Assembly: GCA_963204915.1 (NCBI GenBank)
Contig: CAUJHS010000117.1
Coordinates: 310,001 to 374,000, forward strand
Direction of reading: 5' to 3'
Source of the DNA: Planctomycetota bacterium
GTDB lineage: Bacteria > Planctomycetota > Planctomycetia > Pirellulales > Pirellulaceae
DNA length: 64,000 nt
In this document: in pieces, positions 34,675-44,988 of the stretch
How positions within the stretch are numbered: position 1 is the stretch's first letter
Layout: every line of letters begins with the position of its first letter
The notes under the pieces: model-generated
Database searches by the model: none
The model's input: the letters and a program-made list of their open reading frames with translations, nothing else
What the model was told of the DNA's origin: nothing
Program-made: the position numbers and the translations under genes

Positions 34675-37125
34675 ATGAAGGTCCGCGTGGGCTGCTTCGT
34701 TGTATTGGCCAGTTTGGTTTGGGCGCCGGCGCGAGCCGAAGATCGTGCGACGGTGGGCCCGTGGGGCGATCCTGCGCGAGTGGCCATCCACGGCGCCACG
34801 GCGTTCTCGGCCGATCAAATCCGCGCGGCGTTATTCCGCGACTTTCGCGCGCTACTCGCGTCGCACCCGCTCGCACCGCGGGGCGAACTGGCCCCCACCT
34901 GGGAGCGCCGTCTGATCCAAGGGTATCGCAAAGCGGGCTACGCCGAAGCGACGGTGCATGTGACGCTCGATGAGCCAGCCGCGCAGGTCGTGGTTCAAGT
35001 ACAGGAAGGGCCGCGTTATACGACTTCGAACCTGCGCATCGAAGGGGGGCCGCCGCTAGACCTTGAGGCGCTGCACGCGCGGCTGACCACGCCCTATCCG
35101 CCCGAAAGCGCCGTTCAAGCCGAGTTCTTCCAAAAGGCCGGCCAGCGCGAGGTCCAATGGCGCGACAAAGACGGCCAGGCCGTCGCGCTGGAAAAACCCG
35201 TCTGGAAGGCGGGCCGACCGGCGCCGCTGGATGACGCGTCGTACCGCGACCTTGAAAAACAAGTGCGCGCCGCGCTGGGAGACCAAGGTTATCCGCTGGC
35301 GCAGTTCCAAGTTACGGTACTGCCTTCGCCCACAGAGCATGCGGCGGAACTCCTGGTGCAAGTTGGCGATGTCGGCCCCGCCGCCGAAGCGAGCGAGATC
35401 GTCATCACCGGCGCCGAGAAAAACTCGCGCGCGGCGATCCTGGCTTACCTGGACCTGAAACCCGGCGAAATCATCACGCAGCGGCGCCGTCTGGAACTGG
35501 TGCATCGCTTGTGGGAAAGCGGTCGCTTCCTGGAGCATCGGGTTCGTTTGGACCCGCCGCAAGCCGACCAACCCGCGGTGTTGCACCTTGATTTGAAAGA
35601 GTACGCTCCGGCGCCAGCGCTGGACGCCCCCCTCTCGCGCGAGGAAGCCGCGCTGCTGAAAACTCGCACGTGGCTGGCGCAATTCGCGCAAGGCGGTCAG
35701 GCCGATCTGGTGCTTGCGGCGGAAAACGAACAAAACGCCATGGAACTGATTTTCTCGCCGCGGAATGGGCTGCTGCTCACCATCACTCAGCATGACCAGG
35801 GACGCCCGCCGTCTCGGCTGGTGCTGCTTGTGTCGGAGGAAGAAACAGGAGTTTACTTGCCAGATCAGCAGTATCGCATCTCGGGCGAATTCGCGGGCGC
35901 GCAGTTAAGAGGAACGATGGGACTTGCGCTCACGGGAAATGCCGAAAAGCCGTTCTCTGTCAACTTCGGCATGGGAGTTCGCACGTTGGAAGAAGGCGAA
36001 CACGCGACGCCGCTGGAAGCCGCCCTGAGTGCGCCTCCGGTGTTTTGCCTGGCGATGTTGCACGAAGACCAGGCTCAGGCCGTTTGGCAAGGAGACCGGC
36101 TGACCCTCGCCAGCCAGAAAAATCGCTTGACGATCGACGCGCGTGACGGCCGCATTCTGGAATATGCGGTCCCTGATCCGCAAAATCCTGAGGCGCCAGC
36201 GCCGGCGCGCTTTGTCTCGGGCGCTTTCGTCCAGCGCCGGGCCGAGTTGTTGCAAGCCGTTCGCGAGTTTCCCAACCTGTTCGACCGGTCACGACCGGTC
36301 ACTTCGCTCATGACCGCGCTCTTGCAAGAGGATTTGCTCGAGCACGTGGTGCGGTGGGCCGCGCCGCCAGCCGAAGGGCGACCCGAACCGAACCTCGCCT
36401 GGGCGCGGCTTGTGCGCAAGTTGGCTGAGCGCGACGTGCTGCGCCCCCTGGATGACGCCGTGTTGCACTACGCGGCCGGCAAGCAGGAAAAATTCGCCAT
36501 TCCGCCCGACCCGCTGCAACCCGAAGCGACCCAAGGTTGGCTCGGGGCCTTGGCCGTGAGCTTGGGGTTGCCGTTGGCCGAGCAAGCCTTTCCGCGCGAG
36601 TCCTGGCCTTGGACGCTTTGCCGTGAAACGGCCCTGACGCTGTCGGGGGCGCCCAACTTTTTGGAAGCCGAACTGAATCAGATCTACCGCTCGGCGGAAA
36701 CCGGCCCGTTGGCCTGCGGCTGCGTGGCGTGGCTGCTTCGACGCGCGGGCATGAACGGCGCCGACGCCTTCGCCGCGCGCGGCATGGCGGATCTGTCCGG
36801 CGAGGCGTTCGTGCGCGACTGCCGCCCTCTGATGAACGACAACGCCTTGACGGGAACTTGCCTGCGTCGCCTGGCCGAGGCGCTGCGAACCTTGGATGAA
36901 GCCGAGGTTCAACAGATTTCGCACAACTGGCCCCAGGCCGACGCCGCCATTTTGCAGGCCGCCGCGCGCGAGTTGCGCGCCGACCGTGAGGCGCCGCTCG
37001 ACACTGTGTTGCCCCAGGCGCTGGCGGCGGCATGGCAGGCCGGTTTGCGCTCTCGTATGGAAGCGGCGCTCGAAAGTTTTCTCCCGAACGACACGTTCCG
37101 CATCGGCCGCAAGCCCGCGCCGTAA
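34675..37125 (+). CDS. Exported protein with POTRA-like domains
   Basis: An 816-residue protein. The ATG at 34675 has GGAGG upstream and begins a signal peptide (VGCFVVLASLVWAPARA). The N-terminal ~330 residues hold POTRA-like repeats (LAPTWERRLIQGYRKAGYAEATVHV; VQVQEGPRYTTSNLRIEGG; ITQRRRLELVHRLWESGRFLEHRVRL), as in BamA/TamA-type assembly proteins. The rest is not an obvious beta barrel and reads as a long soluble domain ending in a helical region. It may bind outer-membrane assembly factors. Convergent to the desaturase gene with a 10-base gap. Confidence 0.6.
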   Translation: MKVRVGCFVVLASLVWAPARAEDRATVGPWGDPARVAIHGATAFSADQIRAALFRDFRALLASHPLAPRGELAPTWERRLIQGYRKAGYAEATVHVTLDEPAAQVVVQVQEGPRYTTSNLRIEGGPPLDLEALHARLTTPYPPESAVQAEFFQKAGQREVQWRDKDGQAVALEKPVWKAGRPAPLDDASYRDLEKQVRAALGDQGYPLAQFQVTVLPSPTEHAAELLVQVGDVGPAAEASEIVITGAEKNSRAAILAYLDLKPGEIITQRRRLELVHRLWESGRFLEHRVRLDPPQADQPAVLHLDLKEYAPAPALDAPLSREEAALLKTRTWLAQFAQGGQADLVLAAENEQNAMELIFSPRNGLLLTITQHDQGRPPSRLVLLVSEEETGVYLPDQQYRISGEFAGAQLRGTMGLALTGNAEKPFSVNFGMGVRTLEEGEHATPLEAALSAPPVFCLAMLHEDQAQAVWQGDRLTLASQKNRLTIDARDGRILEYAVPDPQNPEAPAPARFVSGAFVQRRAELLQAVREFPNLFDRSRPVTSLMTALLQEDLLEHVVRWAAPPAEGRPEPNLAWARLVRKLAERDVLRPLDDAVLHYAAGKQEKFAIPPDPLQPEATQGWLGALAVSLGLPLAEQAFPRESWPWTLCRETALTLSGAPNFLEAELNQIYRSAETGPLACGCVAWLLRRAGMNGADAFAARGMADLSGEAFVRDCRPLMNDNALTGTCLRRLAEALRTLDEAEVQQISHNWPQADAAILQAAARELRADREAPLDTVLPQALAAAWQAGLRSRMEAALESFLPNDTFRIGRKPAP

Positions 37126-37135
37126 GTTGTGCGAT

Positions 37136-38200
<1,065 letters not shown>

Positions 38201-38501
38201 GGGAGTCTTCCCGTAGTAAAGGTCAGCGGGCAGCGCGGGAATCCAACCAAAGTAGTCAACACGCTCCGCGTGCTGTTGTCGGTTGACGGCGCACCTAGTA
38301 CGCCGGCAGCTTCAAGTACGTTGGGGGAGTAGGCGGTTACTTCGCTCGCAGTTCTCAGGTTACCGTAAAGGGCAACCGAACCACGTCAATTTTAGACGAA
38401 CTCTGGGGCGCAGGGTATCGTCGTTTGTTACCATCATCGGCGAAAGTTTCTGCGGCCGGTCACACGCCGCCGCGTCATTTCCGCGTATTCGGGTTAGTTT
38501 G
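38201..38501 (+). other. Intergenic upstream of the methylase
   Basis: 301 bases between divergent genes. An in-frame extension of the methylase frame (to 38283) runs through it but has no ribosome site or domain. No promoter stands out. Confidence 0.35.
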
Positions 38502-41180
38502 ATGCTCTCCCCCATGGCGAAGTTGCTGGCCGACGAAGCGCATTCGCTTCGAACGAGCCTGCTCGTTCGGGGGGGTGCAGCCTATCAGCAGCTTCGCAGT
38601 CGCTACGAAGCACTGATTTTTGGGGGGGTGGACGATGAGTTGTGGGCCGATCTTTGCGCCCAAACGCTGGTCTGGTTTCAAGTTACGACCGAGCTTCTAG
38701 AGCGCGAAATCATCAGCCGGCGAGGATTTCGATGGATTCTATCACACGAAAGTTCGTTCTGGCAACAAATTTTGCGGAATTTGGGGGCTTTGCAGAAAGA
38801 CTTGTCTTCCACACCCCCCTCAATAGCCAAACTTGACCCCTCAGTCCGAAATGCGATTCAACGCTGGCTCAAGGAAATGGCTAATTCGGGGGGGATCGTG
38901 CGATTCTCTATCCTGTTTGAGCAATTCCTGGCGGCCTGCCACCCCCTGCGACGTAAACGCCACGGTGCGTTCTACACGCCGCCGGAAGTGGCGCAGTATG
39001 TGGTCCGCCAAGTCGATGACGCCCTTCGCCGTGAGTTCGCCTTGCCCGACGGCTTGGCCGATGCCGCCACCTGGGGCGACTTGGGGCTCTCAACTCACCC
39101 CCCGAATGAACCTTTCGTGCGCATTCTCGATCCGGCCGCAGGCGCCGGGGTATTCCTGGTCGCAGCGGTCGAACGCATCCATCAAACTTGGCAAGAAGGG
39201 GTCGGTCGGTGCTTACCCCACGATGCGGCGCGCCGCGACGGTTGGAACGAGTACGTGACCCGGCAACTCCTGCCGCGTTTGTTCGGGCTGGAGCTTTCGC
39301 CCGCGGCGTGCCTGGCGGCGACTCTGGAAATAGCGCACCAGCTCGAACAAACCGGCTACGAGTTCCACGACGCGCCGCCTTGGCAACTGTTCACCGCCAA
39401 CACGCTCGCGCAGGCGGACGACGGCTGCACGGCGGGAACGCCGATGACCGTGATCGTGGGCAACCCGCCCTTCGCGGCGCTCTCCCAAAACCGCAGCGCC
39501 TGGATCGAGCGATTGCTTAAAGGCGAGGCGAGCGACGGTCGCCCCGTAGCCAGCTATTTCGAAGTGAATGGCCAGCCGTTGGCCGAACGGAAACATTGGC
39601 TGCATGACGACTATGTGAAATTCCTGCGCTACGCCCAGTGGCGCGTCGAGTCGGCCGGTTGCGGCGTGGTGGGGTTCGTCACGAATCACGGCTACCTCGA
39701 TAACCCCACCTTCCGCGGCGTACGGCGGCAGTTGATGCAAGCCTTTCCGCACATCAAAGTGCTCGACCTCCACGGCAACCGCAAGAAGCGCGAAACCGCC
39801 CCCGACGGCGCGGCCGATGAAAACGTGTTTCAAATCGAACAAGGCGTGGCGCTAAGCCTTTTATGCCGGCCGCCGCAAATGGCGACGAAGAGTTCTCCTT
39901 CACAAGGTTCGGAGGTGCTGCACGGCGATGTCTGGGGCACGCGCGCCGAAAAATGCGAACAACTGCTCTCCGCCCAGGGAAAGCGCGTGAGCCTGAAGCC
40001 GCTCGCGCCGACGCCGCCGTTTTATTTCTTCGCCCCGCGGGAAGAAACACACCGCGAAGAATACGAACAAGGCTGGCGACTGACCGAAGCGATGCCTGTG
40101 TACGTGGCGGCGCCGGTCACGGCCCGCGATGGCCTGGTCGTGGCGTTCACGCGCGACGAGTTGCTGTCGCGCATGGCCGAGTTTCGCGACTTGTCGATTT
40201 CTGACGAAACCATTCGCCAGCGCTACTTCCCCGCGGCCCGCACGCCGCGCTATCCGCGGGGAGACACGCGCGGCTGGAAACTGGCCGCAGCGCGCCGCCG
40301 GCTGGCCGCGTGCGACGACTGGGAGTCGGCCGCGCGCGTCTGTTTGTATCGTCCGTTCGACCCGCGCTGGATTTACTGGTCTGAAGCGATGATCGACTGG
40401 CCTCGCCGCGCGATCATGCGACATTTGGAAACGCCGGGCAACGTGGCGCTCATCGCCCGGCGCCAAATGCCCCCCACCGAACCGTGCCGTTACTTTTTTC
40501 TCACGCACAACATCACGCTCGACGGCGTGATTCGTTCCGACAATCGCGGCGGCGAGTCGATCTTTCCGTTGTTCTTGCGCGAGGAAGTGCAAACTTCTGC
40601 ACCGGCCCGCGTGAACCTAGCGCCGGAGTTTGTCGCGGCCTTTCCGAAGCTTGCTTCCGGCGAATCGTGCAAAGCGGCGGCGGTTCGTATCTTTCATTAC
40701 CTTTACGCGCTGGTTCATGCGCCGTCGTACCGCACGCGTTTTGCCGAACACTTGCGAGTTGACTTCCCGCGCGTGTTTGCACCGCGCGGCGAATCGCTCT
40801 TTTTCACCATGAGCGAACTGGGCAAGCAACTGGCGACGCTGCACAGTCCTGCAACCCAAGCGGAAAGCGAAGAACCCGTCGCAATGATCGCCGCGGGACA
40901 CCCCAAGTTCCGTGACGAGCGCGTTGACTTGAACCCGGAATTCTCCGTGCCCGAGGTGTCTCGCATGGCCTGGGAATGGCGCGTGGGCGGGCATCAGGTT
41001 TGCCGCAAGTGGCTGAAGGACCGCAAGGGACGCACGCTAACCCAGGCGGACCTTGCCGCGTATCGGCAGGTGGTAGCGGCTGCAACGAACACGCCCAGTC
41101 TTGCGGAAGAAATCGACCGCACGATCGAGGCGCATGGCGGTTGGCCTGCGGCGTTCGTAGGTCGCGGAGCTGGCGCGTGA
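38502..41180 (+). CDS. N6-adenine DNA methylase, type ISP-like specificity domain
   Basis: An 892-residue protein. Methylase motifs: GAFYTPPEVAQYVV, the AdoMet motif ILDPAAGAGVFL, and the catalytic IVGNPPF. The C-terminal third ends with WEWRVGGHQVCRKWLKDRKGR and a TPSLAEEIDRTIE-like tail, recalling the specificity domain of type ISP restriction-modification enzymes. The Mrr-like nuclease and helicase of complete ISP enzymes are absent. No restriction gene is adjacent, so it may be an orphan methylase or part of a defence system whose other parts are elsewhere. Start 38502 (ATG) is not supported by a ribosome site. Confidence 0.8.
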   Translation: MLSPMAKLLADEAHSLRTSLLVRGGAAYQQLRSRYEALIFGGVDDELWADLCAQTLVWFQVTTELLEREIISRRGFRWILSHESSFWQQILRNLGALQKDLSSTPPSIAKLDPSVRNAIQRWLKEMANSGGIVRFSILFEQFLAACHPLRRKRHGAFYTPPEVAQYVVRQVDDALRREFALPDGLADAATWGDLGLSTHPPNEPFVRILDPAAGAGVFLVAAVERIHQTWQEGVGRCLPHDAARRDGWNEYVTRQLLPRLFGLELSPAACLAATLEIAHQLEQTGYEFHDAPPWQLFTANTLAQADDGCTAGTPMTVIVGNPPFAALSQNRSAWIERLLKGEASDGRPVASYFEVNGQPLAERKHWLHDDYVKFLRYAQWRVESAGCGVVGFVTNHGYLDNPTFRGVRRQLMQAFPHIKVLDLHGNRKKRETAPDGAADENVFQIEQGVALSLLCRPPQMATKSSPSQGSEVLHGDVWGTRAEKCEQLLSAQGKRVSLKPLAPTPPFYFFAPREETHREEYEQGWRLTEAMPVYVAAPVTARDGLVVAFTRDELLSRMAEFRDLSISDETIRQRYFPAARTPRYPRGDTRGWKLAAARRRLAACDDWESAARVCLYRPFDPRWIYWSEAMIDWPRRAIMRHLETPGNVALIARRQMPPTEPCRYFFLTHNITLDGVIRSDNRGGESIFPLFLREEVQTSAPARVNLAPEFVAAFPKLASGESCKAAAVRIFHYLYALVHAPSYRTRFAEHLRVDFPRVFAPRGESLFFTMSELGKQLATLHSPATQAESEEPVAMIAAGHPKFRDERVDLNPEFSVPEVSRMAWEWRVGGHQVCRKWLKDRKGRTLTQADLAAYRQVVAAATNTPSLAEEIDRTIEAHGGWPAAFVGRGAGA

Positions 41181-41256
41181 CGTAGAGTTTTGTTGCACGG
41201 GTGCGTTCTACGGGCCGGGAGCAGATTGGCTCCCGGCTAGGTTAGAACGCGTTTCG

Positions 41257-41361
41257 CGCAGGTGTAACGCCCCCAATGTGGCGCACTCGCTCCGCGAGTG
41301 CGGGAAACCACTCGCGGAGCGAGTGGACCACACGGAAGACGTCATCACACCTCGATGAAAT
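41257..41361. repeat. 105-bp dispersed double-palindromic repeat, copy B
   Basis: Same orientation and length as the copy at 18534-18638, with the inner CACTCGC/GCGAGTG palindromes fully conserved. It lies between the methylase stop and the WecG-type start, so it does not interrupt a gene. Confidence 0.8.
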
Positions 41362-41400
41362 TCGCTCTAAGTTTCTTGGCTGGGATTTGTGGTTGGGCCT

Positions 41401-42153
41401 ATGAATCGCGTGCGCTTGTTTGGCGTTGAAATCGATCGCGTAGGCATGGCCGAGGCCGTGGCGCGCGTGCAGGAATGGATCGCGCAGCCGAGCGCCGGTT
41501 GCCGATTTGTCGTCACGCCCAATGTCGACCACACCGTTTTGCTGCAAACGAGCGACGCGTTGCGGGCGGCGTATCAAGGCGCCGGTTTGGTGTTGGCCGA
41601 TGGTTGGCCGGTCGTGGCGGCTTCGCGACTTCTGCGCCGGCCGCTGCCCGAGCGCGTGGCGGGATCGGACCTCGCTCCGGCGCTCTTCGCCGCCGCGCGG
41701 CCTGACGCGCCGTTGCGTGTCTTTCTGCTGGGTGCGGCGCCAGGCGTGGGCGAACGAGCTGCGCGGAACATCCACCGCCGCTGGCCGGCCGTCACCGTGG
41801 TTGGCGCGTACAGCCCGCCGGTCGGCTTCGAGCGGGATGACGCGGAGAATGAAAAAATTCTGGCGTTGATTCGCAACGCCTCGCCCGACCTGCTGTTGAT
41901 TGGACTAGGAGCGCCGAAACAAGAATTGTGGGCGCATCGACATCAGTCGCAACTTGCGGTTCCTGCGGCCCTATGCGTAGGAGCGACCATTGACTTCCTC
42001 GCGGGCGAAAAACGCCGCGCGCCGCGCTTCATTCAAAAGCTGGGCTTGGAATGGCTGCACCGCATGGCCAGCGAACCGCGCCGCCTCATCAAACGCTACG
42101 CCCGCGACGCCTGGATCTTTCCCCAACTCGTCTGGCAAGAATGGCGCGCGTAA
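41401..42153 (+). CDS. WecG/TagA/CpsF family glycosyltransferase
   Basis: A 250-residue cytoplasmic glycosyltransferase (GT26) that transfers N-acetylmannosamine(-uronate) to a lipid-linked sugar in surface polysaccharide synthesis. Motifs: VVTPNVDHTVLL, GLVLADGWPVV, LLGAAPGVGERAA, LLIGLGAPKQELW and ALCVGATIDFLAGEKRRAP with the conserved LEWLHRMASEPRRLIKRY tail. The ATG at 41401 is preferred to a GTG at 41389. It stands alone, with no polysaccharide cluster in view. Confidence 0.9.
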   Translation: MNRVRLFGVEIDRVGMAEAVARVQEWIAQPSAGCRFVVTPNVDHTVLLQTSDALRAAYQGAGLVLADGWPVVAASRLLRRPLPERVAGSDLAPALFAAARPDAPLRVFLLGAAPGVGERAARNIHRRWPAVTVVGAYSPPVGFERDDAENEKILALIRNASPDLLLIGLGAPKQELWAHRHQSQLAVPAALCVGATIDFLAGEKRRAPRFIQKLGLEWLHRMASEPRRLIKRYARDAWIFPQLVWQEWRA

Positions 42154-42611
42154 ACCGTGAGCGCGCAGAAAGGCACGTTGAAGTCCCGTCTTCAGGCGGT
42201 CGACTCTTGAACCGCTTCCCAACGCCCACCGCAAGCGGGTCGGGCATCGGCGATTTTCAATACGAAGTCGCCTCCGTCAGGCTGCCTCGCGTTTAACCGC
42301 TTCCCAACGGGAAGCGCGTTCTTTGGGTTGAAGTTGGATCGTGGCGTCAACGCGCTTCCCGTTGGGAAGCGGTTAAACGTGGAATTGTCCCCCAACCCTG
42401 AAAGGGTTTTGTTCCGCAGCCCAGGTTCGCGCAGCGCACCCTGGGTTGCCGAGCGCGGCGCCAAGGCAAATGACCCCTGAAAGGGTTCTACAACCTGGGG
42501 ATGGGTCATGCGGTTGTCCAACCCTTACAGGGTGGTGCGCGCTGAGGAAGGGCGTCTCGACCCAAGGTGCGCTGCGCGACCCTGGGCTGAGGAATCGAAC
42601 GCTTGCAGCGT
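42154..42611. repeat. Repeat-rich intergenic block
   Basis: No gene. It contains the perfect 30-bp inverted repeat (42291-42378), a related partial copy (ACCGCTTCCCAACG near 42210), two CCTGAAAGGGTT-type palindromic cores and a related CCCTTACAGGG near 42401-42535, and the beginning of the 97-bp direct repeat at 42555. Confidence 0.6.
42291..42378. repeat. Perfect 30-bp inverted repeat
   Basis: Arms 42291-42320 and 42349-42378 are exact reverse complements, spacer 28 bases. Each arm has its own stem (CGCTTCCC-AAC-GGGAAGCG), giving a hairpin-of-hairpins. Related single arms occur at 49856-49884 and 58011-58036, and more distantly at 371-393. Confidence 0.85.
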
Positions 42612-42651
42612 TCAGGATGCAACAACGCTGAAGCGTTGCAAACGCCGCCTT
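42555..42651. repeat. 97-bp direct repeat, left copy
   Basis: Same orientation and length as 43400-43496. Shared pieces include the GGTGCGCTGCGCGACCCTGG core and ACGCTTGCAGCGTTC. The stop codon of the PEP-CTERM gene lies inside it, so the last ~13 residues of that protein are encoded by repeat DNA. Confidence 0.8.
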
Positions 42652-43295
42652 CTCGAATTGCGAATTGCTCTTTGGCTCAAGAGTATGGATACGCCCAACG
42701 TCATAAACGTCGAGGAACACGGCTCGGGTACTTGCTGCGTGCTTATGTGAACGCCGGGCGTGTTGGCAAACTCGGCGCCATCCTGCCGGCGAAATACCAG
42801 TTGCCACGGGCCGGGACCGTTGTATCCGAGAAGTTCAAGTTGATGAGGAACACCTGCAGTCAACGGAACGATTACATTGACGGGCACGCCAAATCCACCG
42901 CCTCCGAGAAAAACTCCATCGAGGTAGATTGAGTGTCCGTCGTCGGCGCCAAGATGAATGGGAATGGACTGGCTGAAATCGGAAATGACGTAAGTGCGAA
43001 ATATCCGAATCGTGTCCTCGCTGTAAAGACTCGGTTCCTGATGAATCCATCCGGCAGCGGGATTCGACGGACCGCCGCCGGGATACACAACATTTCCTTC
43101 CAAAACCTCCTTGCCGAAATAGTCCTCTTGACGAGGAATATAGGTCGAACTGTTGCCCTTGCCGACGCCGACCGCTCGGTAATATTCCCACGCGTTGTTG
43201 GTTTGCGGGGTTCCATATTGATCGAAAATGATATCCGCACGCGTGCTCGGCATCATGAATAAGGCCAGCAGAACCGCCAGGACGATATGCTTCAT
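42612..43295 (-). CDS. PEP-CTERM surface protein with a PA14-like segment
   Basis: A 227-residue secreted protein. The ATG at 43295 opens a signal peptide (HIVLAVLLALFMMPSTRA). The middle has IHLGADDGHSIYLDGVFLGG and GVPHQLELLGYNGPGPWQ, which recalls PA14-like carbohydrate-binding domains. The end is a PEP-CTERM sorting tag: VPEP followed by a helix (TFMTLGVSILL) and a basic SRRRR cluster, with ten extra residues read from the flanking repeat. It should be sorted to the surface by an exosortase not present here. The gene is framed by 97-bp direct repeats. Confidence 0.75.
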   Translation of the reverse strand: MKHIVLAVLLALFMMPSTRADIIFDQYGTPQTNNAWEYYRAVGVGKGNSSTYIPRQEDYFGKEVLEGNVVYPGGGPSNPAAGWIHQEPSLYSEDTIRIFRTYVISDFSQSIPIHLGADDGHSIYLDGVFLGGGGFGVPVNVIVPLTAGVPHQLELLGYNGPGPWQLVFRRQDGAEFANTPGVHISTQQVPEPCSSTFMTLGVSILLSQRAIRNSRRRRLQRFSVVAS

Positions 43296-43399
43296 TGTGT
43301 CACCGAAGAGTACAAGATGCCGTAAGTCTGAAAAACTCTGAACTAAGAATTTGGCTTCCGAAGGACAACCAAGTTGAAGCGTGAACTCCAACTGGAACT

Positions 43400-43496
43400 T
43401 CTCGACCCAGGGTGCGCTGCGCGACCCTGGGCTGAGGAATCGCACGCTTGCAGCGTTCGTAATGCAACAATGCCGACTCACCGCAAACGCCGCCTT
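43400..43496. repeat. 97-bp direct repeat, right copy
   Basis: Partner of 42555-42651 in the same orientation, with the same core and ends. Lies upstream of the PEP-CTERM gene and downstream of the DUF1080 gene. Confidence 0.8.
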
Positions 43497-43571
43497 CGGT
43501 CAGACGCCGGACGCGATGCCATGTGGGGTGACAATTCGCTCTTCGCTTTGAATCCTGAACGCCAACTCGGG

Positions 43572-44282
43572 TTAATTCAACTCTTTGATTCTGGCGTGGC
43601 GGATCATGACGGGGTCGTTGTTGCGGCTGAGGTGTTGGAAGCCGATGTGTCCCTTTTTCGGGCGGTCTTTCACGGGCGGGGCGGGGCTGCCGTCGTGCCG
43701 GGGAACGGTTTGGTCGTAATCGTTCAGATCGACGTCTTGGATCAACTCGCCGTTGAGCGTCACCTTCAACTGCGAGCCGTTCAGCTCGATCCGCATGCGG
43801 TTCCATTCGGTCGGCTTGTACGCTTGCTTCGTGGGAGCGATGGCTCGGTACACGCCGCCGGTCAGCTCCGAGTCTTTGGCTTGCGTGTTGTAGCGGAAGT
43901 CGGCCATTTGCACTTCCATCGCCTCGAAGGCCGGATCGCCCGCCAGGGGCGACCGCAGCGCGACGCCGCTGTTGCCCACCTCGGTCAGCTTGACTTCGAA
44001 TTCGAGAATGAAGTTGTCGTACTCCTTTTCACTCACCAGCCAGTTGCCGCGCTGCCGGCCGGAGTGCAACACGCCGTCTTGCACATTCCACTGCACGCCT
44101 TCGGGCGCGGGCTTGGCCAGATCGTTCCATTCCCGCACGAGCCAACCTTGCGGCGGTCCGTCATTCGGGAAGAGCGGCGTGAAGCCGGCCTCTTCCGACT
44201 CGGCGGCAACGGCCGACGCGCGGCCGAAAGCCGATGCGGCAACAAGCAAAATCGCTAGACCCAGGAAAAATCGTGCGTTCAT
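43572..44282 (-). CDS. Secreted DUF1080 protein (3-keto-disaccharide hydrolase domain)
   Basis: A 236-residue exported protein. The ATG at 44282 has GAAGGTG upstream and a signal peptide (FFLGLAILLVAASAFGRASA). The domain shows the usual DUF1080 lectin-like pattern: TPLFPNDGPPQGW, WNVQDGVLHSG, NFILEFEVKLTEVGNSGVALRS, WNRMRIELNGSQLKVTLNGELI, GHIGFQHLSRNNDPVMIRHARIKEL. The family is very abundant in planctomycetes, and some members cleave 3-keto-sugars. Substrate unknown. Confidence 0.9.
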   Translation of the reverse strand: MNARFFLGLAILLVAASAFGRASAVAAESEEAGFTPLFPNDGPPQGWLVREWNDLAKPAPEGVQWNVQDGVLHSGRQRGNWLVSEKEYDNFILEFEVKLTEVGNSGVALRSPLAGDPAFEAMEVQMADFRYNTQAKDSELTGGVYRAIAPTKQAYKPTEWNRMRIELNGSQLKVTLNGELIQDVDLNDYDQTVPRHDGSPAPPVKDRPKKGHIGFQHLSRNNDPVMIRHARIKELN

Positions 44283-44331
44283 GGCAGCACCTTCAGGGCG
44301 AAAGAAAAGCCGGATAACTTTGCAGCTCATT

Positions 44332-44988
44332 CTAACTCATGCGAGCCGCGGGGGTTACGGAACCGTAGATCACGCATTGCCGCTGCGCAAAATCGTGCGT
44401 GAGCAGCACGCGGCATAGGCCCTGGACGATCTTCGCTCCGCCGATTTCGGACGGTTCGATGGACGACAGCTCGGAGTAGTCGCGGGCTTCGTCGCAGAGG
44501 AGCCGTAAGTCGAGCACCGGCAAGCCGTGCCGTGCGGCTTCGCGCAAGATCACATCGTTAAACGCCGAAAGTCCCGTCACGGCTGCGGGGGGCAGGTCGG
44601 GCACGGCGTCATAAATGGTGCAAAGTGCGGTCGGTTTGTGTTCCTCCAAGACCGTGCGCAGCAGCGCCTGGTAGTCCCGTCGGAACTCGGCCTGGGCTGC
44701 GGCTAATTCCTGGAAGCCGCGCGCCGCGGTCGAGCGGGTATCGGCCACAAGACCGCTGGCGCCCAGGGCGTCGTTTCCGCCAACGCTTATCACCAAATGA
44801 GTGGCGTCGTGCGGCAGTCGGTCGAGTTGCCGCAGTACGCTGGCCGTCACGGCGCCGTCGACCGCTAAGAGCGTGGCCCGCCAAGGTTTGGGAAGCCATG
44901 CACGCAACTGCTCGATCACGGCCGGCCGACCAGGAACGTAACTGGCGTTGTCGAAGATCGAATCGCCAAGCAAGATCGCATGGCTCAT
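44332..44988 (-). CDS. SGNH-type hydrolase
   Basis: A 218-residue cytoplasmic GDSL/SGNH esterase-like protein. Block I is HAILLGDSIFDN (Ser in GDS) and block III is VISVGGNDAL. The Gly of block II is in the VDGAVTASVL region, while the C-terminal catalytic His is not clear: the usual D-x-x-H is replaced by EPSEIGG. A changed or missing His would be unusual. Start 44988 places GDS at residue 8. Function likely an esterase or lipase on small acyl groups. Confidence 0.8.
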   Translation of the reverse strand: MSHAILLGDSIFDNASYVPGRPAVIEQLRAWLPKPWRATLLAVDGAVTASVLRQLDRLPHDATHLVISVGGNDALGASGLVADTRSTAARGFQELAAAQAEFRRDYQALLRTVLEEHKPTALCTIYDAVPDLPPAAVTGLSAFNDVILREAARHGLPVLDLRLLCDEARDYSELSSIEPSEIGGAKIVQGLCRVLLTHDFAQRQCVIYGSVTPAARMS

